From positions 806,001 to 870,000 of the forward strand of contig NZ_CP031311.1 of NCBI RefSeq assembly GCF_004799685.1: a stretch of DNA of 64,000 bases. The letters are read 5' to 3'. Below, one piece after another: positions 1 through 7,980 of this stretch (the stretch's first letter is position 1; every line of letters starts with the position of its first letter). Source of the DNA: Halobellus limi. GTDB lineage: Archaea > Halobacteriota > Halobacteria > Halobacteriales > Haloferacaceae. The notes under the pieces are model-generated. The model was not told the origin of the DNA and made no database searches. It was given only the letters and a program-made list of their open reading frames with translations. The translations under genes and the position numbers were made by a program.

Positions 1-1
1 G

Positions 2-277
2 TTCACCGTCTCCACGCGGACCGGGAACATCAAGGCGATGATCGAGGTGTCGGTGAAAGTCGACGTCGACACCACAGAGATCACAGAACAGATGACCGAG
101 TGGGACCAGGTCGACTTCGTCTGGCAGGTCTCCGGCGAGGAGGACGTCGTCCTCGTCGTCGACGCCGCCGACACGCGCGCGGTGAACCAGCTCATCACCC
201 GCGCGCGCGAGCTCGACGAGGTCAAGAACACGAAGACGCGACTGATCCTCGACGAGCGACTCGGTCGGTCGCCGTAG
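2..277 (+). CDS. Lrp/AsnC-type ligand-binding (RAM) domain protein, 5' partial
   Basis: The reading frame is open from base 2 and ends in TAG at 275-277, so the window cuts the gene and only its C-terminal ~91 residues are present. The first internal ATG is at 38. The fragment has the beta-alpha-beta-beta-alpha-beta pattern of the Lrp/AsnC effector-binding domain: a strand (IEVSVKVDVD), an acidic helix, a hydrophobic strand pair (DVVLVVDAADT), a helix (AVNQLITRARELDEV) and a final strand (TKTRLILDE). Full-length haloarchaeal relatives carry an N-terminal winged helix, which would lie upstream of this window. Family members sense amino acids and regulate transcription, but the ligand here is unknown. 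The next gene is S17e, 82 nt downstream. A stand-alone RAM protein is possible but less likely, because the frame continues upstream. Confidence 0.7.
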   Translation, partial: FTVSTRTGNIKAMIEVSVKVDVDTTEITEQMTEWDQVDFVWQVSGEEDVVLVVDAADTRAVNQLITRARELDEVKNTKTRLILDERLGRSP

Positions 278-359
278 ACCGAGGCCGACGAGCGGGCGCG
301 ACGCGCTCGCGCCGGTCCGGAACGAATCGTTTTAGTGCGCGCTGACGGAAGAGACGGGT

Positions 360-563
360 ATGGCGATCAAACCCAAGTACGTCAAACAGCTGGGGAAGCT
401 GCTCTTAGAGAAGTATCCGGACGCGTTCAACACGGACTTCGAGACGAACAAAGAGAGCGTCTCGACGCTCACGAACGTCGAATCGAAGGGCGTCCGAAAC
501 CGGATCGCGGGTTACATCACGCGCAAGAAGAGCGGCGGCAACCAGTCCTCCTCCTCGGCGTAA
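360..563 (+). CDS. rps17e: 30S ribosomal protein S17e
   Basis: This 67-residue protein is a near-textbook archaeal/eukaryotic-type S17e of the small ribosomal subunit. It shows the lysine-rich start (MAIKPKYVKQLGKLLLEKYP), the motif FNTDFETNKESV and the closing IAGYITRKK segment, followed by a short Ser/Gly tail. Its length matches the archaeal family (about 60-70 residues; eukaryotic S17 is longer). The ATG at 360 follows an AT-rich stretch (cgttttagtg, about 330-339) about 25 nt upstream, consistent with a short-leader or leaderless archaeal promoter. It lies convergent to the pccX-pccB pair on the other strand, with 74 nt between stop codons. Confidence 0.95.
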   Translation: MAIKPKYVKQLGKLLLEKYPDAFNTDFETNKESVSTLTNVESKGVRNRIAGYITRKKSGGNQSSSSA

Positions 564-637
564 ATTCTCCTCGGAGCCGTCGACGTCGCGACAGTTCGGA
601 CCCGCGTTCGGCAGCGTCGACTGTGGCGAATCGAATA

Positions 638-979
638 TTAAAACCGGTCCGCACGCGCCGCGGCCGTCCACTTCTCGCGCGGTGCGCCGTCGGGGACGCG
701 CCGGACGCGACGGCCGCTCGACGCGGCCACGCGGCCCGCGAACGTCCACTTCTCGCCGTTCCACGTCGGTACCGACCGGGCCGTCGCGGCCGCCGCAGCC
801 GCCGCCGCGCGCTCGCCGTCGGCGACGTGGGCCGCGACCGCGGCGGCGATGGCCGCGGCCTCCTCGTCGGTGGCGTCGTCGGGGATCGACAGCCGGTCGG
901 TGACGCGGTCGGATTCGGAGACGCCGTCGGATCGATCGGATTGAGTGACGCCGCCGTCGGGATCGGTTTCGGCTCCCAT
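638..979 (-). CDS. pccX: Small propionyl-CoA carboxylase subunit PccX-like (epsilon-like)
   Basis: This 113-residue protein starts 6 nt after the stop of pccB on the same strand, so the two are co-transcribed and probably coupled. The middle is an Ala-rich helix ([26 protein letters not shown]) followed by a short [12 protein letters not shown] segment. This helix-plus-Trp pattern is typical of the acyl-CoA carboxylase epsilon-type subunits found next to carboxyltransferase beta genes in actinobacteria and in haloarchaeal pcc operons (PccX). In Haloferax mediterranei a third small subunit PccX is needed for propionyl-CoA carboxylase activity; I apply that role here by context. The N-terminal 35 residues are acidic and probably disordered. 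The biotin carboxylase/carrier subunit (PccA) is not in this window. Confidence 0.75.
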   Translation of the reverse strand: MGAETDPDGGVTQSDRSDGVSESDRVTDRLSIPDDATDEEAAAIAAAVAAHVADGERAAAAAAAATARSVPTWNGEKWTFAGRVAASSGRRVRRVPDGAPREKWTAAARADRF

Positions 980-985
980 CGTCGA

Positions 986-2530
986 TCAGATCGGGAGGTT
1001 CCCGTGTTTCTTCTCGGGCAGTGACTCGCGCTTCGAGCGGAGCATCTCCAGATCGGAGACGAGCCGCGAGCGGGTCTCCGGCGGCTCGATGACGGCGTCG
1101 ACGAAGCCGCGATCCGCCGCCGTGTAGGGGTTCGCGAACTCCTCGCGGTACTCCTCGATCAGTTCGTCGCGTCGCTCCTCGGGGTCCTCGGCGGCGGCGA
1201 GTTCGTCGCTGTAGAGGATGTTGACCGCGCCCTGCGGGCCCATCACCGCGATCTCGGCGGTCGGCCACGCGTAGTTGACGTCCGCTCCGAGGTGCTTCGA
1301 GGCCATCACGTCGTAGGCGCCGCCGTAGGCCTTCCGGGTGATGACCGTCAGAAGCGGGACGGTCGCCTCCGAGTAGGCGTACAGCAGTTTCGCGCCGTGG
1401 CGGATGATCCCTTCGTGCTCCTGGTCGGTGCCGGGGAGGAAGCCGGGGACGTCGACGAAGGTGACGATGGGCACGTTGAACGAGTCGCAGATGCGGACGA
1501 AGCGGGCGGCCTTCTCGGAGGCTTCGATGTCGAGCGTGCCGGCGTTGACGCGGGGCTGGTTGGCGACGACGCCGACGGAGTGGCCGTCCAGTCGGGCGAA
1601 GCCGACGAGGACGTTCTTCGCGAAGCCCTCGTGGACCTCGAAAAAGGAGCCCTCGTCGAGGACGCCCGCGAACACGTCGTGCATATCGTAGGGCTTTCGG
1701 GGCTCGTCAGGTACGACGGAGTTCAGCGACTCGTCGGCGCGTTCGGGGTCGTCCCACGGTTCGACGCGGGGCGGGTCCTCGACGTTGTTCGGCGGGAGAT
1801 ACGAGAGCAGCCGTCGGATGTCGTCGAGCGCCTCTTCTTCACTCTCGCAGGCGAACTGGGCGACCCCCGAGGTGGCGGCGTGGGTGACCGCGCCGCCGAG
1901 TTCCTCGAAGCTCACCTCCTCTCCGGTCACGGTCTTGATCACGTCGGGGCCGGTGATGAACATGTGGCTCGTGTCCTTCACCATGAACGTGAAGTCGGTG
2001 AGAGCCGGCGAGTAGACCGCGCCGCCGGCGCAGGGGCCCATGATCGCCGAGATCTGCGGGACGACGCCCGACGCCTCCGTGTTCCGACGGAAGATCTCGC
2101 CGAAGCCGGCGAGCGACTGGACGCCCTCCTGGATCCGCGCGCCGGCGGAGTCGTTGAGGCCGACGACCGGCGCGCCCACCTCGACGGCTCTGTCCATCAC
2201 CTTCGTGATCTTCTCGGCGAGCACCTCGCCGAGCGAGCCCCCGAAGACGGTGAAGTCGTGGGCGAAGACGAACGTCTTCCGTCCGTCCACCTCGCCGTAG
2301 CCGGTCACGACGCCGTCGCCGGGGAGCTGTTTCTCCTCCATCCCGAAGTTGTGGTTCCGGTGGGTCCGGAGCTGGTCGATCTCTCTGAAAGTCCCCTCGT
2401 CGAGGAAGTAGTCGATGCGCTCGCGGGCGGTCATCTTCCCCTTCTCGTGCTGGGCGTCGATGCGTTCCTGGCCGCCGCCCTTCAGCGCGCGCTCGCGCTT
2501 CTCGCGCAGCTCCTCGATTCGGTCCTCCAT
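986..2530 (-). CDS. pccB: Propionyl/acetyl-CoA carboxylase carboxyltransferase subunit
   Basis: This 514-residue carboxyltransferase transfers the carboxyl group from carboxybiotin to propionyl-CoA (or acetyl-CoA) in the cytoplasm. Family landmarks are the N-terminal [17 protein letters not shown], the acyl-CoA binding [12 protein letters not shown], the oxyanion-forming [16 protein letters not shown], a second-domain [10 protein letters not shown] and the C-terminal [14 protein letters not shown] chose the ATG at 2530, not the in-frame codon at 2665. It restores the usual family length, and on the coding strand a purine-rich ribosome-binding site (GGAGGT) lies about 14 nt upstream, whereas the extra 45 residues look like translated leader. 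pccX follows 6 nt downstream. The pathway would be propionyl-CoA to methylmalonyl-CoA, used in branched-chain, odd-chain or cofactor carbon metabolism. Confidence 0.93.
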   Translation of the reverse strand: MEDRIEELREKRERALKGGGQERIDAQHEKGKMTARERIDYFLDEGTFREIDQLRTHRNHNFGMEEKQLPGDGVVTGYGEVDGRKTFVFAHDFTVFGGSLGEVLAEKITKVMDRAVEVGAPVVGLNDSAGARIQEGVQSLAGFGEIFRRNTEASGVVPQISAIMGPCAGGAVYSPALTDFTFMVKDTSHMFITGPDVIKTVTGEEVSFEELGGAVTHAATSGVAQFACESEEEALDDIRRLLSYLPPNNVEDPPRVEPWDDPERADESLNSVVPDEPRKPYDMHDVFAGVLDEGSFFEVHEGFAKNVLVGFARLDGHSVGVVANQPRVNAGTLDIEASEKAARFVRICDSFNVPIVTFVDVPGFLPGTDQEHEGIIRHGAKLLYAYSEATVPLLTVITRKAYGGAYDVMASKHLGADVNYAWPTAEIAVMGPQGAVNILYSDELAAAEDPEERRDELIEEYREEFANPYTAADRGFVDAVIEPPETRSRLVSDLEMLRSKRESLPEKKHGNLPI

Positions 2531-2709
2531 CGTCACGTCGGACCACCTCCGATCATCGTCCCGTACGTACCGACGGGAGGCAAAAGGGTTTCCGCAATCC
2601 AATAAAGATAGGTTCGTCGATCGTCGATAGTTGGCGCGTAGGGGGTGCGATACATAAACAATCAATAATTATATTTATTGCCTAGCGTCGTGTGGTAGTC
2701 AGTAGCACA

Positions 2710-2907
2710 ATGGCGAGCACGAACCGGTCCCCGTTCGAGCGGCTTCGGAACCAGTACAACGAGGTCGACCTGGTCTGTCCGAAGTGCGGCTACGACGACG
2801 CCGACGGCGAGTGGCAGGCGGTGACCACCGGAGGGGTGGTGCAGTACCGACACATCTGTCCGAGCTGTGGGTCGATCCGTCGGCGGACGATTTCGCTCGG
2901 GCCGTGA
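2710..2907 (+). CDS. Small CPxCG zinc-finger protein (HVO_0649-like)
   Basis: This 65-residue protein has two paired-cysteine knuckles, CPKCG near residue 29 and CPSCG near residue 54. Together they form a four-cysteine zinc-binding site, the CPxCG arrangement common among haloarchaeal mini-proteins. The start SPFERLRNQYNEVDLVCP and the pattern VQYRHICPSCGSIRR resemble the haloarchaeal family known from HVO_0649, a name recalled from memory. An alternative in-frame GTG lies at 2692, but the ATG at 2710 gives the cleaner N-terminus. AT-rich DNA at 2655-2680 (attatatttattg) is a likely promoter with its TATA box about 30-45 nt upstream. Function is unknown; roles in regulation or protein interaction are known for some relatives. 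Confidence 0.8.
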   Translation: MASTNRSPFERLRNQYNEVDLVCPKCGYDDADGEWQAVTTGGVVQYRHICPSCGSIRRRTISLGP

Positions 2908-2964
2908 GCTGATCGTTTTTTCGAGCGCAGTCAGAAACGGGCGACCGCTCGGACTAGCGACCGC

Positions 2965-4398
2965 TCAGACCAGCGACCGCTCGGTCCGGAGTCCGACGAA
3001 CGCGACGGCGCCGGCGAGGACGGCGACGAGCACCGTCGGCCAGAAGCCGAGACTGGCGTCGACGCCGAACGTCGTCAGCAGCGTGAAAAGCAGGAAGATC
3101 GGGAGCGCAACGCCGGCCGCCAGGAGCCACGGCGTCGCCAGCGCGGCGGAGAAGCCGCCGGCCCCGGAGCGGAACTCCGCGACGGCGTCGCGACCCATCA
3201 CCCATCCGACGAAGACGAGCACCGCGGTCAGTCCGGCGGTCAAGAGCGTATCCACGAGCGGGCCCGCGACGAATCCGAACACGGCAGTCCCGGCGACGGT
3301 CGGGTTGATCGCACAGACACCGCCGGTCACCACGACGGCGGTCGTGACGAGCGCCACCGCGCGCTGCCGGGAGAGGCCGTACTCGTCGACGAGGAACGAG
3401 ACCGGAATTTCGAGCATACTGATCGAGGAGGACAGGGCCGCGAGGACGACGACGCCGAAGAACGCCGTCGCGACGAGCGCGCCCGCGGGCAACTGCGAGA
3501 ACGCGCCGGCGAGGCCGACGAACAGCGCGCCCGGTCCCGGTGCGGTCTGGGAGGGATCGACGCCGAGCGAGAACAGGAGGGGAAAGACGACGAGGCCGGC
3601 GAGCACGCCCACGAGCGTGTTCAGCACCGCGATGACCGTCCCGTCGAACGGCAGCGAGCGGTCCTCGTCGATGTAGGAGGCGTAGGTGATCATCGTCCCC
3701 GCGCCGAGCGAGAGGGTAAAGAGCGCCTGCCCGGCCGCGGGGGCGAGCACGTCGAAGAAGTTCGCACGGACGGTCGCGAGGTCGAAGCGGAGGTAGAACG
3801 CGTACGCCTCGGCCGCGCCCGGTCGCGTGCCGGCCCAGACCGCGAGGCCGACGAGCAGCGCGAGCACCGCCGGCATCATCACCTTCGTTCCCAGTTCGAT
3901 CCCGCGGCGGACGCCCGCGTAGACGACGAGCGCCGTCAGCCCGAGAAACAGCAGGTGAAAGCCGAGCGCGTCGAGGCCGGCGGCGGCCCCGCCGAAGTAC
4001 TCGCCCGGCGCGGTGAAGTACGCGGGCCGAGCGCCCGCGAGACCCAGCGCGCTCTCGCCGAAGTACCGGAGGATCCACCCGCCGACGACGCTGTAAAACG
4101 AGATCAGCGCGATGGCCGTGACGACGTAGAAGACGCCCCAGAGCCCCCACGCGCGCGACCCCGAGAGGTCTCGAAGCGCGCCCACCGGGCTCTTCTTTCC
4201 GCGTCGGCCGACGACGAACTCCCCGAGCAGGCCGGGGACGCCGACCAGCAGGACGATACCGAGGTAGACTAATAGAAAAGCGCTCCCGCCGTTGTCCGCC
4301 GTCACCCACGGGAAGCGCCAGATGTTCCCGAGGCCGACCGCCGAGCCCGCGGCGGCGAGGATGAACCCCGCGCGCGTCGCCCACGTCTCTCGTGTCAT
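2965..4398 (-). CDS. NSS-family sodium-coupled transporter (first copy)
   Basis: This 477-residue membrane protein belongs to the neurotransmitter:sodium symporter (NSS/SNF) family, relatives of LeuT. It opens with ETWATRAGFILAAAGSAVGLGNIWRFPW, the unwound TM1 signature that binds substrate and sodium. About 11-12 hydrophobic segments follow. The TM6-region motif ALFTLSLGAGTMITYASYIDED and the TM8-region ALSSSISMLEIP are also recognisable. The probable role is uptake of an amino acid or related small molecule driven by the sodium gradient, which suits a halophile. It is divergent from the TrkA-N gene. A second member of the same family lies at 7981-9354. Substrate specificity cannot be read from the sequence. 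Confidence 0.9.
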   Translation of the reverse strand: MTRETWATRAGFILAAAGSAVGLGNIWRFPWVTADNGGSAFLLVYLGIVLLVGVPGLLGEFVVGRRGKKSPVGALRDLSGSRAWGLWGVFYVVTAIALISFYSVVGGWILRYFGESALGLAGARPAYFTAPGEYFGGAAAGLDALGFHLLFLGLTALVVYAGVRRGIELGTKVMMPAVLALLVGLAVWAGTRPGAAEAYAFYLRFDLATVRANFFDVLAPAAGQALFTLSLGAGTMITYASYIDEDRSLPFDGTVIAVLNTLVGVLAGLVVFPLLFSLGVDPSQTAPGPGALFVGLAGAFSQLPAGALVATAFFGVVVLAALSSSISMLEIPVSFLVDEYGLSRQRAVALVTTAVVVTGGVCAINPTVAGTAVFGFVAGPLVDTLLTAGLTAVLVFVGWVMGRDAVAEFRSGAGGFSAALATPWLLAAGVALPIFLLFTLLTTFGVDASLGFWPTVLVAVLAGAVAFVGLRTERSLV

Positions 4399-4628
4399 TG
4401 GTTCTCAGTCCACCGCTCGCGAGTAAGTGGCTTTCGGACCGCATCTCTCTCAAATGGCCGATACAACGGACGTTCGTGAGGGATTCGGGGATCGTCGGGC
4501 CACGCACGCGGACCGGCGCTGGACCCGTGGAAGCAGCGGTTCTCACGAAGCGTGGGCAGGCGTCGCTGCTCCCGTACCGTCCCGCAGCGGTCGCCCTCTT
4601 GAAACCCACCAGTGGGCCGGGGTGACGC

Positions 4629-4634
4629 TTATTT
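4629..4634 (+). promoter_or_regulatory. Archaeal TATA box for the TrkA-N gene
   Basis: The sequence TTATTT is centred about 25 nt before the ATG at 4657. Archaeal transcription normally starts about 25 nt after the TATA box, so the transcript is predicted to be leaderless. There is no Shine-Dalgarno sequence, which fits. Confidence 0.55.
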
Positions 4635-4656
4635 GATGCTACTATAATGAACGTAT

Positions 4657-5310
4657 ATGACTGACACAGAGCACGTCGTGATCGCGGGGAGCGGACGCGT
4701 CGGACACAGAGTCGCAGAACACTTCGCCGACCGCGGTCGGTCGGTCACCGTTATCGATCCCGATCCGACCGGCGGATTCGAGAGCGACGACGTCGAAGTC
4801 GTCCGGGGCGACGCGACGAAGCCCTCGGTGCTCGAAGACGCCATCACCGAGCGGACGGGCGTCGTCGGCGCGCTCACCGATAAGGAGGACACGAACCTCG
4901 TCGTCTGTATGGCCGCGAAGCGGTACGCCACGGGGCTTCGAACCGTCGCTCGGATCGAGGACCGCGCCGGCGACGAGTACGACGAGTACGTCGACGAGGT
5001 GTACTTCCCCGAGCGCGCCAGCATCCGTGCGGCGGTCAACGCGCTCACCGGGAGCGACGTCCGAACGATCGAGGAGGTCACCGGCGAACTCGAAGTGCTG
5101 GACGTCCGGATCGACTACGACGCGCCCGCGGCGGGTGAGGTGGTCGCCGACGCGCTGCCCGAGGGCTCCGTGGTCATCGCCGAGTCCGGCGGCCACGTCG
5201 CCGTCCAGCACTCGACCAAACTGGTCGAGGGGCGGCGGTACCTCATCGCGGCCGACCGCGACGTCGTCGGCGACGTCATCGAGCAGTGCCGGGGAGAGCG
5301 CCCCTCGTGA
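4657..5310 (+). CDS. TrkA-N / RCK domain protein (potassium channel or transporter regulator)
   Basis: This 217-residue cytoplasmic protein begins with a Rossmann dinucleotide-binding fold: HVVIAGSGRVGHRVAEHF is the GxGxxG loop, followed by an acidic strand end VTVIDPDP. A second strand (VEVVRGDAT) and the VVGALTDKEDTNLVVCMAAK segment match the RCK/TrkA-N domain. The C-terminal ~70 residues (ELEVLDVRIDYDAPAAGEVVADALPEGSVVIAE) look like a TrkA-C domain, whose family binds effectors. Such proteins gate K+ uptake systems (Trk, Ktr) in response to NAD(H)/ATP or cyclic dinucleotides. No membrane partner lies next to it, so its transporter must be elsewhere. Haloarchaea keep very high cytoplasmic K+. 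Confidence 0.85.
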   Translation: MTDTEHVVIAGSGRVGHRVAEHFADRGRSVTVIDPDPTGGFESDDVEVVRGDATKPSVLEDAITERTGVVGALTDKEDTNLVVCMAAKRYATGLRTVARIEDRAGDEYDEYVDEVYFPERASIRAAVNALTGSDVRTIEEVTGELEVLDVRIDYDAPAAGEVVADALPEGSVVIAESGGHVAVQHSTKLVEGRRYLIAADRDVVGDVIEQCRGERPS

Positions 5311-5653
5311 ATCGCCCCGCGATCAAGCCCCGGGAACTCCCCTCGACCGCCTGTAAACGGATGAGCTGTCGTCTCACCAGGGGACTGTAACGCGCAGACG
5401 GAGGCGGGACTACGCGAGATCTTTCCCGCCCGGTTATAAGGAGGTTATACGCTTAAGCTACAGAGCAATGCAGGTACGGGTCCTCCGTTCACCCGTATGC
5501 CACAGAGAACCCGTCCCGACAGTCGAGGCAGAGCGACCGAAACGAAATTCTACCTCCCCGCGGGGGACCGCATATCGGTCGTCGCCGATCGGTTCGAGCG
5601 TGTCTGGTCGTCGCTGTTCAACCACCACGTTGGACCGCGGAGATAGATCGCTG
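5311..5653. other. 343-nt intergenic region with tandem TATA-like boxes
   Basis: Between the TrkA-N gene and the DmdA-like gene the DNA carries two closely spaced TATA-like boxes, ttataag (5434-5440) and ttatac (5445-5450), inside cggttataaggaggttatac. The aminomethyltransferase-type frame is open back to an ATG at 5468, but those 62 extra residues are low-complexity Ser/Arg and look untranslated. In another frame there is a 49-codon ORF, listed separately. I see no RNA gene. Confidence 0.4.
5497..5646 (+). CDS. Possible small ORF (49 aa) upstream of the DmdA-like gene
   Basis: This ATG-to-TAG frame of 49 codons ends 7 nt before the ATG of the DmdA-like gene. Its translation has a globular-looking core (ETKFYLPAGDRISVVADRF followed by ERVWSSLFNHHVG) that is far less Arg/Ser-rich than typical shadow frames here. 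The tandem TATA-like boxes at 5434-5450 lie 47-60 nt upstream. It could be a genuine small protein, an upstream regulatory ORF or a decayed remnant. I do not recognise the family. Confidence 0.25.
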   Translation: MPQRTRPDSRGRATETKFYLPAGDRISVVADRFERVWSSLFNHHVGPRR

Positions 5654-7021
5654 ATGTCGGGAGACAACCCCCACCCGAACCACCCCAGCGTCGACCAATC
5701 GGACCGCACCGTTCCCAGGAATCTGCGTCAAACGGGCGACGCAGACGTCGACCTCGTGATCTCGACCCGGGCCAGGAAGTCCCCGTTCTGGCACCTCTCC
5801 GTCGAGGAAGGCTGTCACGAGGCGACGGTGTACAACCATATGTACCACCCTCGGGCGTACATCGATCCCGAAGACGGCGGTTCGGAAGCCGAGTACGAAC
5901 TGCTGGTCAACCACGTGGCGCTGTGGGACGTCGCGGTCGAGCGCCAGATTCGCGTCGAGGGACCCGACGCCGAGGCGTTCGTCGACTACGTCATCACGCG
6001 GGACGCGACCGACATCGAGCCGATGCGCGGCAAGTACGCCATCTGCTGCAACTACGACGGCGGGATCCTCAACGACTTCGTCCTGTTACGGCCCGACGAC
6101 GACGAGTTCTGGTTCTCCATCGCCGACTCGGACCTGCTGCAGTGGTTGCAAGGGGTCACGGTCGGAAACGACTTCGAGGTCGACATCGACGAGATCGACG
6201 TCTCGCCGATGCAGGTTCAGGGCCCGAAATCGCCCGACGTGATCGAGTCGCTCATCGATGCCGCGGTCGAAGACGTTCCGTACTACGGACTGCTGGAGGC
6301 GACTATCGACGACGTCCCGGTGTTGGTGAGCCAGACGGGCTTCTCCGGAGAGGCGGGGTTCGAGATATACGTCCGTGAGGCGACGGAGAACGCCGAAGCG
6401 GTGTGGAACCCGGTGCTCGAAACGGTCAAAGACCACGGCGGCGCCGCGGGGCCGGTAAACGGTCGTCGACGGATCGCCGCGGGAATCCTGTCGTTGGGAC
6501 AGGACATGGACCACGAGACGTCGCCGTTCCAGGTCAACCTCGGGTATCAGGTCCCCGACGACAAGGACGCGGACTACGTCGGCAAGGCCGAACTGGAACG
6601 CCAGAAGGAGGCCATCGAAAACGGCGAGTTCCCGTTCACGCACAAACTGGTCGGTCTGAAGATGGCGGGCGACCCGGTCCTGGAGTGGGCCTCGGACTAC
6701 TGGCTCATCTCGGACCCGGAGACGGGCGACGAATGCGGCTACCTGACGTCGGCGGGGTGGAACCCGGACCTCGAGGCCAACATCGGCCTCGGATTCGTGC
6801 CGGCGGAGAAACTGCAGGCCGCGACCGACGTTCCGCTCGACGACTCGATATACGACGCGGACGTCGACTTGGAGTTCGAGGTGCACCTCCCGGACGAGTA
6901 CGCCGAGGTGCCCGGCGAACCCGTCTACGCCACGCTGGCGAAGGTCCCGTTCAAAGAGTCGGCCAACCCCAGCGCTCGCGAACAGGCCAAGATCCACGCC
7001 GGAGACGAGATGGAGGAGTAA
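5654..7021 (+). CDS. DmdA/GcvT-like folate-dependent methyltransferase (demethylase)
   Basis: This 455-residue protein is of the glycine-cleavage T-protein fold. Its N-terminal region follows the DMSP-demethylase (DmdA) pattern more closely than GcvT: RKSPFWHLSVEEG, TVYNHMYHPRAY, HVALWDVAVERQIRVEGPDA and DVSPMQVQGPKSPDV. The SQTGFSGEAGFEIYV segment is the conserved core strand and is intermediate between GcvT and DmdA. Family members move a methyl or aminomethyl group to tetrahydrofolate. The substrate here could be DMSP, glycine betaine/sarcosine or another methylated osmolyte; I cannot decide. The ATG at 5654 is preferred over an in-frame ATG at 5468, whose extension lacks family similarity. 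A Bat-type regulator follows 200 nt downstream, then a convergent NSS transporter. Confidence 0.75.
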   Translation: MSGDNPHPNHPSVDQSDRTVPRNLRQTGDADVDLVISTRARKSPFWHLSVEEGCHEATVYNHMYHPRAYIDPEDGGSEAEYELLVNHVALWDVAVERQIRVEGPDAEAFVDYVITRDATDIEPMRGKYAICCNYDGGILNDFVLLRPDDDEFWFSIADSDLLQWLQGVTVGNDFEVDIDEIDVSPMQVQGPKSPDVIESLIDAAVEDVPYYGLLEATIDDVPVLVSQTGFSGEAGFEIYVREATENAEAVWNPVLETVKDHGGAAGPVNGRRRIAAGILSLGQDMDHETSPFQVNLGYQVPDDKDADYVGKAELERQKEAIENGEFPFTHKLVGLKMAGDPVLEWASDYWLISDPETGDECGYLTSAGWNPDLEANIGLGFVPAEKLQAATDVPLDDSIYDADVDLEFEVHLPDEYAEVPGEPVYATLAKVPFKESANPSAREQAKIHAGDEMEE

Positions 7022-7221
7022 TCATTATGAGAGTCGTTCCTCCGAGGACGGGTCCGACGGACGACGGACATCCGGAAATTGCGACCGACCGACTCAGTTA
7101 AGCCACCTCGTAGCCACCGTGACAACACCGGTAGCAAGTACCGCAGTATGGATTTTCATCAAGCATCTAAAAGACTCCAATCGTACGGTTTCGCACGCTG
7201 ACACTCCTCCCTCACAGAACA

Positions 7222-7887
7222 ATGACCGATATCAAAGCGGTCGTCCGAGTTGAGCACCCGGACATCGTGCTCACAGAGACGGTCACTCACGACCCGAGTT
7301 CGAAAGTCAAGTCGGTGTCGGAAGCGGGGACTGACCCGACGTCGGGGAAGTTCTTCTATCACATCGAGTCGTCGGATTTCCCCCGGTTCGAGGACGGGTT
7401 ACGGAAGGATCGTACCGTCGGCGAGTTCGAACGGGTCATCGAGACGAGAGACGAGAAGGCGATCTACAGCTTCGAGTACACCGACGAGGCGAAGATTCTC
7501 TCCCCGGTGATTTCGGCCGCGAACGGCGTCATCCTCGATATGGAGAACGACGGGAGCGCGTGGACCCTCACGGTGTGGATGCCCGACAGAACGGATCTGG
7601 TCCACCTCTGGGACTACGCCCGACGGAACGACGTCGACATCGACTTACTGCGCCTGAACGAATACGCCGGATTAGGGAACGCGGACGCCGGGTTGACCGA
7701 TAGTCAGCGAGAAGCGCTGCTCGTCGCCTTCGAGTCGGGGTACTTCGAAGAACCGCGGGACGCGTCCCTCAGCGAGGTCGCCGGCGACCTGGACATCTCT
7801 CAACCGGCGGCCAGCGGTCTCCTTCGACGCGGGATCAGGCGGCTCATCGCCTCGTCGATGATCGACGACAGCGAGAACCCGGACTGA
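7222..7887 (+). CDS. Bat-type helix-turn-helix transcriptional regulator
   Basis: This 221-residue regulator belongs to the haloarchaeal bacterio-opsin-activator (Bat) class. Residues ~1-150 form the GAF/HTH-associated sensor-like domain seen in this family (VVRVEHPDIVLTETV at the start). The C-terminal ~60 residues are the HTH_10 domain: LTDSQREALLVAFESGYFEEPRD, then LSEVAGDLDISQPAASGLLRRGIRRLI. The helix pair around DISQPAASGLLRRG is the DNA-reading element. It has no GAF/PAS domain of its own, so its input is unclear. It follows the DmdA-like gene on the same strand, with 200 nt between them, and is a candidate regulator of it. The 3' end lies in a tandem 26-nt repeat. Confidence 0.85.
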   Translation: MTDIKAVVRVEHPDIVLTETVTHDPSSKVKSVSEAGTDPTSGKFFYHIESSDFPRFEDGLRKDRTVGEFERVIETRDEKAIYSFEYTDEAKILSPVISAANGVILDMENDGSAWTLTVWMPDRTDLVHLWDYARRNDVDIDLLRLNEYAGLGNADAGLTDSQREALLVAFESGYFEEPRDASLSEVAGDLDISQPAASGLLRRGIRRLIASSMIDDSENPD

Positions 7888-7914
7888 CCGACGACAGCGA
7901 GAATCCGGACTGAC
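7863..7914 (+). repeat. Tandem 26-nt direct repeat spanning a stop codon
   Basis: Two adjacent 26-nt copies (7863-7888 and 7889-7914) differ at one base, aaccc versus aatcc. The first copy holds the last codons and TGA of the Bat-type gene; the second lies just after the stop and would encode the same C-terminal DDSENPD plus stop. It looks like a recent slippage duplication. Confidence 0.85.
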
Positions 7915-7980
7915 CGATGGCCGCTCGGCGCAGCGGCGACGCTCTCGGCGAACGGATCGAGAAAAGCGATCGAGGCCCGC

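Noticed and set aside
100-345. Arg-rich frame over the Lrp-type fragment
   Set aside because: Pure Arg/Ala composition is typical of a shadow frame in GC-rich DNA.
1292-2605. Long plus-strand frame of 437 codons over pccB
   Set aside because: It is antisense to a clearly conserved carboxyltransferase; composition (Val/Arg/Asp/Gly, no motifs) is of the usual GC-rich antisense type.
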